Shown: positions 1-5,256 of the stretch, one piece after another
How positions within the stretch are numbered: the first letter of the stretch is position 1
Layout of the letters: each line of letters begins with the position of its first letter
Assembly (NCBI GenBank): GCA_027064285.1
Contig: JAMOPX010000226.1
Coordinates: 1-5,256, forward strand
Source: Desulfobacterales bacterium
GTDB lineage: Bacteria > Desulfobacterota > DSM-4660 > Desulfatiglandales > JALVZP01
Direction: 5' to 3'
DNA: 5,256 nucleotides
Program-made: the position numbers and the translations under genes
Notes under the pieces: generated by a model
Told to the model about the DNA's origin: nothing
What the model saw: only the letters and a program-made list of their open reading frames with translations
Database searches by the model: none

Positions 1-200
1 ATGATGGTATATTTGCAAGGATATACATAACAGAGATAGATGAAAATGGACATGCATCACCGCCAGTAAAATTACCATTGAAAAATGAGCCAATGATGTG
101 TTTTAATGTGCCAGAGTTCTTGAGATATAATAAAGAAATAGATCATAACTTAATTCTCAAGGAGATCACAAAGAAACCAGTAAATGTGAATTACTGGTAA
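1..200 (+). CDS. C-terminal fragment of a TolB-like (PD40/WD40-type) beta-propeller protein, 5' end outside window
   Basis: The frame is open from the first complete codon at position 3 to the TAA at 198-200, giving 65 visible residues and no start, so the gene begins left of the window. The fragment starts DGIFARIYITEIDENGHASP, continues with KLPLKNEP, then FNVPEF near its middle, and ends VNVNYW. The run 'Y-I-T-x-I-D-x-x-G-x-x-S-x-P-x-x-LP' followed by 'F-N-V-P-E-F' is the usual C-terminal closing of long PD40/TolB-like propeller proteins, where the last blade strand precedes 'LP..dP..y...fNvPEf'. Proteins of this group are generally exported and found in the periplasm or envelope, often as large proteins beside cytochromes or other envelope genes; the export signal would be in the missing N-terminus. 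No CxxCH heme motif is present in the visible part. Only 17 bases separate it from the next gene, so the two are probably co-transcribed. Family call is from pattern recognition of a short tail. Confidence 0.6.
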   Translation, partial: DGIFARIYITEIDENGHASPPVKLPLKNEPMMCFNVPEFLRYNKEIDHNLILKEITKKPVNVNYW

Positions 201-206
201 AAAAAC

Positions 207-212
207 GGAGGT
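207..212 (+). promoter_or_regulatory. Strong ribosome binding site for the 113-residue membrane protein
   Basis: GGAGGT lies five bases before the ATG at 218 and just after the TAA of the upstream gene at 198-200. It is a near-consensus Shine-Dalgarno sequence and fixes the start of the small membrane protein. It indicates efficient independent initiation on a shared transcript. Confidence 0.8.
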
Positions 213-217
213 AAAAT

Positions 218-559
218 ATGGAACAGGAAAAGAAAGAATATGTGGATTACAGAGAATACAAAGAAGTGGTTTCTACTATTACTATAATGAAAAGGATCTT
301 ATATTCTCTTGTTTTTTTGGTTTTGCTATTGAGCATATCATTTAACATTTATTTGGCTTTTCAAAACAAAAGGCTTAATACTGCCCTGGATTTTTACACA
401 GGGAAGGTACAGGAAATGGCTATGAGATATCAGATAGAACAGAACCTATTCAGGGATCTTTTAAGCTATGCAAAAGACAAACCAGATCTTCAAAAACTCC
501 TTAAAAAATACCACATTACCCCGGCACAGTTCTCCGGTGAATCATCAAAGACAAAATAG
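218..559 (+). CDS. Small single-pass membrane protein of unknown function
   Basis: This 113-residue protein is not recognised as a named family. The start is well supported by GGAGGT five bases upstream. Residues 1-26 are charged and rich in Glu, Lys and Tyr, ending in MKR. Residues about 27-48 (ILYSLVFLVLLLSISFNIYL and two more) form one strongly hydrophobic segment with no lipobox or obvious signal-peptidase site, so it looks like an uncleaved anchor. Residues 49-113 are polar and probably helical (Q, K, E and L rich) with a 'DLLSYAKDKPDLQKLLKKY' stretch before a short polar tail. The positive residues near the N-terminal side of the segment suggest an N-in, C-out orientation, leaving about 65 residues outside the cytoplasm. 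It follows the TolB-like gene by 17 bases, and an envelope partnership is an inference from that context. The downstream RidA-like frame overlaps its 3' end if that gene starts at 468. Confidence 0.75.
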   Translation: MEQEKKEYVDYREYKEVVSTITIMKRILYSLVFLVLLLSISFNIYLAFQNKRLNTALDFYTGKVQEMAMRYQIEQNLFRDLLSYAKDKPDLQKLLKKYHITPAQFSGESSKTK

Positions 560-1574
560 AGCTTTTTTCTATTTTAATGTCTTTTCAGTTTCCTCTGATA
601 GCTGGCATTTATTAGACCAGATAAGGCAAAATTATCTAAAGAAAATCATTTATTCTGTGCCAACAGAACTATTGCAGACAAAGTTTCCAGAGGGTGTGAC
701 CTTTATACCCCAGCCATTAGCAAATGGAAAAATAGGGGTGGAGATATGGGACTGTGATTTGAAGTTTAATATCATGTCTAAGCATGTAGTTGTGTGTGAT
801 TCTTGTTTTGGAAAATGGGCTTTTATATGTGGAATAAGAGCGCCTGAGGGGATCAGTTTTCAAGACCAAGTGAAGTATGTCCTGGAAAAGATGGAGATTC
901 TGCTTAAAGATGCAGGATTTGAGTTTCAGGATTTAGTGCGCACTTGGTTTTACATAGGAGATATTCTCAGAAAAGAAGGCAATACAGTAAGATATGATTT
1001 GCTGAATAAGGTGAGAAATAAATTTTATGCAAAGGTGTGGGGCAAAGACAAACAATATCCTGCCAGCACAGGCATAGGAATGCAAGAAAAAGGGCTTATT
1101 ATGGAAGGGATTGCTCTTAAACCTTCTCACAAAACAAATGTGATAAGGCTGGAAAATCCTTTACAGAAAAGTTCGTTTAATTACAGGATACCAGAAGAAA
1201 GAAGGCCTAAATTTTGTAGGGCAATTGTTATAGAAAACAACAATAAAGGAATAATATTTGTATCTGGCACTGCGAGTATAAGAGGAGAGAATGTATGTTA
1301 TGCTGGTGATGTGGAAATGCAAACATTTGTTACCATAGAAAATATCGAAGCCCTTATAAAAAAAGATAACTTAAAAAGATATGGAATAAATTGGGATCTT
1401 TTATTGAAGAATACTGCTTTTATGAAAGTATATATTAAAGAAAAAAAATACTACCCTATTGTGAGGAATATATGTCAACAGCACTTTGGTAATATTCCCC
1501 AGCTTTATTTGTTGGCTGATATATGCAGGCCTGAATTAATGGTTGAGATAGAGGCTGTAGTTATCAAAACCTAA
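468..1574 (+). CDS. RidA/YjgF-fold protein, chorismatase-like (FkbO/Hyg5/XanB2-related), start uncertain
   Basis: The frame encodes 368 residues from the ATG at 468. A weakly conserved N-terminal part (to about residue 100) precedes two YjgF-type domains. The middle domain, about 104-218, carries VRTWFYIGDI (157-166) and YPASTGIG (197-204). The C-terminal domain, about 245-368, carries FVSGTASI (264-271), GDVEMQT (280-286), TIENIEALI (289-297) and ICRPELMVEIEAV (352-364). This tandem layout and the 'ADICRxELxVEIEA' ending match the group that includes chorismatases, which hydrolyse chorismate to pyruvate and a dihydroxycyclohexadiene- or hydroxybenzoate-type product. Many members are uncharacterised, so the substrate here is unknown. 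The C-terminal domain keeps the RidA-type Glu (E362), but the usual RidA carboxylate-binding Arg after 'P-A' appears to be Leu346, which argues against ordinary imine deaminase activity. Start: ATG 468 has AGGGA 11 bases upstream but overlaps the previous gene by 92 bases; GTG 537 and GTG 657 are the alternatives. Probably cytoplasmic. Confidence 0.75.
   Translation: MQKTNQIFKNSLKNTTLPRHSSPVNHQRQNRAFFYFNVFSVSSDSWHLLDQIRQNYLKKIIYSVPTELLQTKFPEGVTFIPQPLANGKIGVEIWDCDLKFNIMSKHVVVCDSCFGKWAFICGIRAPEGISFQDQVKYVLEKMEILLKDAGFEFQDLVRTWFYIGDILRKEGNTVRYDLLNKVRNKFYAKVWGKDKQYPASTGIGMQEKGLIMEGIALKPSHKTNVIRLENPLQKSSFNYRIPEERRPKFCRAIVIENNNKGIIFVSGTASIRGENVCYAGDVEMQTFVTIENIEALIKKDNLKRYGINWDLLLKNTAFMKVYIKEKKYYPIVRNICQQHFGNIPQLYLLADICRPELMVEIEAVVIKT
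547..584 (+). other. AT-rich imperfect inverted repeat (possible weak RNA hairpin) across the stop codon of the membrane-protein gene
   Basis: Bases 553-560 (AAAATAGA) pair perfectly with 568-575 (TCTATTTT) around a seven-base loop. After a three-base bulge (AAT, 576-578), bases 547-552 (AAAGAC) pair with 579-584 (GTCTTT). The TAG stop at 557-559 lies inside the stem. A short T run overlaps and ends the right arm, but the stem has few G-C pairs, so it is a poor classical terminator. It could be a weak terminator or attenuator between the membrane-protein gene and the RidA-like gene, or a chance product of AT-rich sequence. Confidence 0.3.
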
Positions 1575-1894
1575 CTTAGGAGCTCTAAAATCTTATTCAA
1601 TTCCTCTTTTACTTCCCTTATTATCTCTCTTCTTTTCCTATTCTTTTCTCTTTCCCTTAATCTTTTCCTTGCTCCCTGAATAGTCATCTTTTCTTCATAC
1701 AGCAGCTTCTTTATGTGAAGCAGAAGCTCTATATCTTTTCGCTCATAAGTTCTGTGTTTAGAGTCCGCTCTTCTCTTTGGCCTTAGCTGAGGAAATTCTT
1801 TTTCCCAATATCTCAGTACATATGGCTCTACCCCTATGATCCTACTTGCCTCGCCTATACGGAAAAATCTTTTTCCCTCGGGTATAATAGGCAT
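1571..1894 (-). CDS. MerR-family DNA-binding protein without effector domain, third gene of the pheST operon
   Basis: The protein has 107 residues. Residues about 10-30 hold the MerR helix-turn-helix (FFRIGEASRIIGVEPYVLRY), followed by the wing region with WEKEFPQLRPKR (30-41), YERKDIELLLHIKKLL (50-65) and 'GARKRL' (74-79). After that only a highly charged Lys/Arg/Glu helix remains (80-107), probably a dimerisation coiled coil. There is no C-terminal ligand- or metal-binding domain, so it is a minimal MerR protein. The 'VLRYWExEFPQLRP' signature is that of the small MerR proteins encoded next to pheT in many Gram-negative bacteria; their targets and signals are not known to me. The ATG is three bases after the pheT stop, and GAGAGG at the end of pheT (complement of 1903-1908) serves as ribosome binding site. 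Its stop overlaps the stop of the convergent RidA-like gene by four bases. Confidence 0.9.
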   Translation of the reverse strand: MPIIPEGKRFFRIGEASRIIGVEPYVLRYWEKEFPQLRPKRRADSKHRTYERKDIELLLHIKKLLYEEKMTIQGARKRLREREKNRKRREIIREVKEELNKILELLS

Positions 1895-1897
1895 TGA

Positions 1898-4288
1898 TTA
1901 GGCCTCTCTGAGCCTTCCCTTTGTCTTTTCAAGTATTTCTTTGATCATTTTTTCATATATTTTATCTACCTCTTTTTTCCCCAAGGTTCCTTTCATGGAC
2001 CTAAACCATATTCTAAAACCAAGAGCTTTCTCAGAAGGATCTATTTTCCCTCCTTCATATAGGTCAAACAGGTGCACGGATTCTACAATTTCTCCACCCA
2101 CATTTTTTATTATCTCTTCAATCTTTCTGCTTTCCACCTCTTTTTTTACAATCACTGATATGTCTCTATACACAGCAGGAAAACGGGAGAATGGTTTAAA
2201 CCTTGCAGGTTCTATAAAATGATTTATCAACAAGTCTAAGTCTATTTCCATCAAATATATATCTTGTCCAATATCCAATGAATTCAATACGTTTTCAGCT
2301 ATCTTTCCTAACTGACCAAGCCTTTTTCCCTGACTTTCTATAATAGAATATTCCTCTTCTTCATACCAGGTAGGAGGAACATCTCTTTTAAAAGAAAAGC
2401 TCTTTGGAGATATGCTTTTCAGAAGTGTCTCTACAGCACCTTTTATATCATAAAAATCTACTTTTCTCTCCTTAGAGTACCAACTCTTTTTCTCATACAA
2501 TCCTGTTATTCCTGCGCATAGAGATAGTTTTTCTTCTATTCCATTTTTGTTGTTAAAAAAGAGCTTGCCTATTTCAAAAAGCCTCAGGTCTGATTCTCCA
2601 TAGTTTATATTTGTCTTTATGGTTTCAAGCATACCCGGCACAAGAGATGTCCTCATTACAGACTGATCCTTTGTGAGTGGATTGATTATTTTTACAAAAT
2701 TTCCTGGAATACCGACTATCTTTTCATACTCAGGTGATATAAAGCTGTATGTAATTATCTCGGTATATCCCATTCCTAACATTATTTCTCTTATCTTATG
2801 CTCAAATTCAAGTCCAGCAGATTCATCCTCTTCTGTTGGTCTAATATAAGGCAAGGTAGTTGGCACATTTTCATATCCATTGAGTCGAGCTACTTCCTCA
2901 AAAAGATCTACCTCTCTTGTTATATCTATTCTGAAGGAAGGCGGGCTAACTTCAAACTTATTATCATCTGTCTCTTTTACACTCATACAAAGAGCAGTTA
3001 AATGCTTCTTTATTTCTTCTTTTTTTAGCTCTGTTCCCAAAAATTTATTTGCCTTCTCAGGATTCAGCATTATAGATACAGGCTTATAAGGTTTGGGATA
3101 GTTATCCATAATCCCTTTTGCTGGTTTTCCCTCCGCAAGTTTATGTATAAAATATATAGCTCTTTTAAGCCCTTTGACTACACCTTCTATATCTACTCCT
3201 CTTTCAAACCTGTAAGAGGCTTCAGTTGATATGCCAAGCAGTTTAGCACCTCTTCTTATAGTTATTGGATCAAAAAATGCTGCCTCTAAGAATACATCTT
3301 TTGTGCCCTCTTCTATTTCGGAGTTAAGCCCTCCCATTATACCAGCAAGTGCTACTGGCCTTTCTGCATCACATATAAGTAAGACTTGTGGCGAAAGTTT
3401 ATGAGTAACTCCATCTAAGGTAGTAAATTCTTCATCTTCTTTTGCACATCTGACCACTATCTTTGGCCCTTTTAGTCTTTTTAAATCAAACGCATGTAAA
3501 GGTTGCCCCATCTCCAGCATTACATAATTGGTTATATCTACTATGTTATTAATAGCTCTTATACCTGCGAGATAAAGTCTGTACCTCATCCAAAATGGAG
3601 AAGGCTTGATTATTATATTTTTTATAACACCTGCGGAATATCTTCTGCATTTATCTGGCTCTTCTATAAAAACACTTCCTATCTGATCTGCTCTTTCTTC
3701 TATTTCTGGATAAGACATATCTGGTAGCTTCAAAGGAGTTCCTGTAATTGCAGAAACCTCCCTTGCAATGCCAATAACAGATGCACAATCTCCCCTGTTA
3801 GGAGTGATTTCTATATCCAAAACCCAATCTTCTATGGGAAGCACTTGGTTTATAGGAGTCCCAGGGGATACATCAGAGGGCAGTTCCATTATTCCTGAAT
3901 GGTCATCTGTAAGACTCAGCTCATCCTCTGCAAGGAGCATCCCCTCTGATTCTATGCCTTTTATCTTAGCCTTCTTAATCTTGATGCCATTTGGAAGTAT
4001 TGTGCCAGGAAGAGCAATAGGAGCTATCATTCCTTTTTTAAGATTCGGGGCGCTACATATAACTGAAACCCTTTCTTTTCCAGTATCTACATCACATATA
4101 TATAGCCTATCTGCATCAGGGTGTTTTTTTATGTCCAATATCTTCCCGGATATTATTTTGCTTAAACCAGTTCCTGTAGGATAACATTCTCCTACTTCAA
4201 GCCCTTTCAATGTAAGCAATTCTGCCACTTTCTCTGGCTCTATATCTATATCAACAAATTCCTTTAGCCAACTAAAGACGATCTTCAT
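1898..4288 (-). CDS. pheT: Phenylalanine--tRNA ligase beta subunit
   Basis: The protein is full length at 796 residues, typical of the bacterial long form. It pairs with PheS in a cytoplasmic (alpha-beta)2 class II synthetase that charges tRNA-Phe; the beta subunit binds tRNA and edits Tyr-tRNA-Phe. Domains in order: an EMAP-like tRNA-binding OB domain (about 39-148, HPDADRLY at 56-63); the B3/4 editing domain (about 205-385) with NIVDITNYVMLEMGQPLHAF at 248-267, including Thr253, Asn254 and His265, and Glu335 in FLEAAFFDP, positions matching known editing-pocket residues; the B5 domain (about 403-478) with FRIDI and DLFEEVARLNGYENVP, where Asp455, Asp461, Glu464 and Glu465 fit the Mg2+ ligand pattern; a catalytic-like core with NPLTKDQSVMRTSLVPGMLE (536-555); and a C-terminal FDX-ACB anticodon-binding domain (about 697-796, FKPFSRFPAVYRDISVIV). 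The ATG overlaps the pheS stop as ATGA (4285-4288), implying translational coupling; no strong Shine-Dalgarno is visible. No truncation or missing key residue was found. Confidence 0.98.
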   Translation of the reverse strand: MKIVFSWLKEFVDIDIEPEKVAELLTLKGLEVGECYPTGTGLSKIISGKILDIKKHPDADRLYICDVDTGKERVSVICSAPNLKKGMIAPIALPGTILPNGIKIKKAKIKGIESEGMLLAEDELSLTDDHSGIMELPSDVSPGTPINQVLPIEDWVLDIEITPNRGDCASVIGIAREVSAITGTPLKLPDMSYPEIEERADQIGSVFIEEPDKCRRYSAGVIKNIIIKPSPFWMRYRLYLAGIRAINNIVDITNYVMLEMGQPLHAFDLKRLKGPKIVVRCAKEDEEFTTLDGVTHKLSPQVLLICDAERPVALAGIMGGLNSEIEEGTKDVFLEAAFFDPITIRRGAKLLGISTEASYRFERGVDIEGVVKGLKRAIYFIHKLAEGKPAKGIMDNYPKPYKPVSIMLNPEKANKFLGTELKKEEIKKHLTALCMSVKETDDNKFEVSPPSFRIDITREVDLFEEVARLNGYENVPTTLPYIRPTEEDESAGLEFEHKIREIMLGMGYTEIITYSFISPEYEKIVGIPGNFVKIINPLTKDQSVMRTSLVPGMLETIKTNINYGESDLRLFEIGKLFFNNKNGIEEKLSLCAGITGLYEKKSWYSKERKVDFYDIKGAVETLLKSISPKSFSFKRDVPPTWYEEEEYSIIESQGKRLGQLGKIAENVLNSLDIGQDIYLMEIDLDLLINHFIEPARFKPFSRFPAVYRDISVIVKKEVESRKIEEIIKNVGGEIVESVHLFDLYEGGKIDPSEKALGFRIWFRSMKGTLGKKEVDKIYEKMIKEILEKTKGRLREA

Positions 4289-5256
4289 AAGAATTGACCC
4301 AAAAATTTCATTTCGTTTTTGTAAAACAGCTGAATATCTTCTATGCCATATTTGAGCATGGCAATTCTTTCTATTCCCATGCCAAATGCAAAGCCTGTAT
4401 ATTCTTCTTGGTCATATCTTACAAACTTATACACTTCAGGATCTACCATGCCTGAGCCTAAGATCTCAAGCCATCCTGTAAATCCACAGGTTCTACAACC
4501 TTCTCCCTTGCATATTACACATTGAATATCTACTTCTGCACTCGGCTCTGTAAATGGGAAAAAGCTTGGTCTAAACCTTATCTTGGTCTCCTTTCCAAAC
4601 ATCTTATGTACAAAGAGAGTGAGCACACCTTTCAGATCCCCGAATGTTACAGATTTATCTACCAGAAGACCTTCAACCTGATGAAACATAGGGGTATGGC
4701 TCACATCAGAATCTCTTCTATAAACCTTACCAGGACATATTATTGCAACCGGGGGTTTTTGAACCTCCATCACTCTTACCTGAATAGGAGATGTATGGGT
4801 TCTTAAAAGCAGGTTTTCAGTAATATAAAATGTATCCTGCATATCTCTTGCAGGATGATCTTTTGGTATGTTTAATGCTTCAAAGTTATAGTAATCCAGC
4901 TCTATCTCAGGGCCTGTAACAATCCTAAACCCCATTTTAGAAAATATCTCGCACACCTCATTTATCACAGTGGTTATGGGATGAATATGTCCTCTTTCTG
5001 GTCTTCTTCCCGGAAGTGTAACATCTATAAATCTCTGTCTTTTTTCTTTTTGCTGTAGTCTTTTCTTTAGCCCTTCATATTCTGTAGTTATCTTTTCTCT
5101 TATTTCATTAGCTATCTTTCCTATCTCAGGCCTTTGTTCAGGTGGAAGCTTGCCTATGTCTTTCATAAATGCGCTCAAAAGCCCTTTTTTGCCCAAATAC
5201 TTGATTCTAAACTCTTCAAGGCCTGAGATATCATTGATCTTTTTCAGATCTTCAAG
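4285..5256 (-). CDS. pheS: Phenylalanine--tRNA ligase alpha subunit (5' end outside window)
   Basis: The frame stays open to the right edge, so the start is missing. Reading upstream of the TTG at 5194-5196 gives 20 more residues (LEDLKKINDISGLEEFRIKY) that match the PheS N-terminal coiled coil leading into 'YLGKKG'; that TTG is therefore an internal Leu codon, not the start. About 323 residues are visible of a usual 330-345. This is the catalytic subunit that activates Phe and transfers it to tRNA. In the visible fragment, motif 2 spans about 151-196 (LLRTHTSPIQ, then VYRRDSDVSHTPMFHQVEG), the F-P-F-T-E-P-S-A-E segment lies at about 232-240, and motif 3 at about 288-301 (GFAFGMGIERIAML). The Ala in GFAFG corresponds to E. 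coli PheS Ala294, which sets Phe pocket size. A Cys cluster CxxCxxxxCxxC lies between the FTEPSAEV segment and GSGMVDPEVYK. The gene ends in the ATGA overlap with pheT. Its promoter and any leader are off-window. Confidence 0.97.
   Translation of the reverse strand, partial: LEDLKKINDISGLEEFRIKYLGKKGLLSAFMKDIGKLPPEQRPEIGKIANEIREKITTEYEGLKKRLQQKEKRQRFIDVTLPGRRPERGHIHPITTVINEVCEIFSKMGFRIVTGPEIELDYYNFEALNIPKDHPARDMQDTFYITENLLLRTHTSPIQVRVMEVQKPPVAIICPGKVYRRDSDVSHTPMFHQVEGLLVDKSVTFGDLKGVLTLFVHKMFGKETKIRFRPSFFPFTEPSAEVDIQCVICKGEGCRTCGFTGWLEILGSGMVDPEVYKFVRYDQEEYTGFAFGMGIERIAMLKYGIEDIQLFYKNEMKFLGQFL
4486..4521 (-). other. Four-cysteine cluster encoded within pheS
   Basis: These codons spell CVICKGEGCRTC, a C-x2-C-x4-C-x2-C pattern followed by GFTGWLEILGSG. 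The spacing resembles a zinc-knuckle or DnaJ-like zinc-binding loop. Similar Cys-rich inserts occur in PheS of many bacteria, while others, such as E. coli, lack the full set. Zinc binding is inferred from spacing only. Confidence 0.6.

Noticed and set aside
933..1130. A 65-codon minus-strand open frame inside the RidA-like gene as an antisense gene.
   Set aside because: It is the shadow of the conserved VRTWFYIGDI to YPASTGIG region, with no ribosome binding site and no protein-like features.
1574..1590. Near-palindrome around GAGCTC just after the RidA-like stop as a bidirectional terminator.
   Set aside because: The symmetric part is only six bases with imperfect flanks and no loop or T run, and it lies inside the MerR coding sequence.
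1598..1680. Long pyrimidine-rich tract on the + strand (purine-rich on the - strand), suggestive of triplex DNA or a regulatory tract.
   Set aside because: It coincides with the Lys/Arg/Glu-rich C-terminal helix of the MerR protein, whose AAA, AGA, AGG and GAA codons explain the composition.
3768..4184. A 138-codon open frame on the + strand inside pheT.
   Set aside because: It is antisense to the conserved tRNA-binding and B3/4 regions of pheT, has Ser/Pro-rich low-quality translation, no Shine-Dalgarno and no recognisable motif.
5194..5196. TTG as the start codon of pheS, giving a 303-residue protein.
   Set aside because: The frame continues to the window edge and the 20 extra residues match the PheS N-terminal coiled coil, with the TTG inside the conserved YLGKKG segment.

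Overview
The window is AT-rich bacterial DNA, tightly packed with genes that meet head-to-head. Reading rightward from the left edge are three probably co-transcribed genes: the C-terminal tail of a TolB-like beta-propeller protein (runs off the left edge), a 113-residue single-pass membrane protein of unknown function, and a two-domain RidA/YjgF-fold protein resembling the FkbO/Hyg5/XanB2 chorismatase group. Reading leftward from the right edge is a translation operon: pheS (5' end cut off by the window), pheT, and a small MerR-type regulator. The two blocks converge and their stop codons overlap by four bases at 1571-1574. There is no intergenic stretch above 100 bases unless the RidA-like gene uses its most downstream start.

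The right-hand block is ordinary core metabolism. PheS and PheT form the (alpha-beta)2 phenylalanyl-tRNA synthetase. They overlap by an ATGA junction, and pheT is followed after three bases by the MerR-like gene. The order pheS-pheT-merR is familiar from several Gram-negative lineages. In many Proteobacteria ihfA sits between pheT and merR; here it is absent. The operon promoter and any Phe leader or T-box lie beyond the right edge.

The left-hand block is the less understood part. The propeller tail ends in the typical 'LP...NVPEF' pattern of PD40/TolB-like envelope proteins, and the next gene is an inner-membrane-anchored protein with an extracytoplasmic helical part, so those two may act together at the envelope. 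The RidA-like enzyme may be a passenger or may supply a small aromatic or other metabolite; nothing in the sequence settles this. Its start is uncertain because the open frame extends back into the membrane-protein gene.

Organism: a bacterium, because of the bacterial-type PheS and PheT with B3/4, B5 and FDX-ACB domains, Shine-Dalgarno sites and the MerR gene. It is probably Gram-negative, given the TolB-like protein. Frequent ATA (Ile) and AGA/AGG (Arg) codons on both strands suggest native low-GC composition rather than recent transfer of one block. An uncultured lineage near the PVC group, Omnitrophota or a similar phylum is possible, but this is a guess. I see no RNA genes, mobile elements, CRISPR arrays or long repeats. 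I do not see a convincing new biological system; the best leads are the divergent RidA/chorismatase-like protein and its small membrane neighbour.
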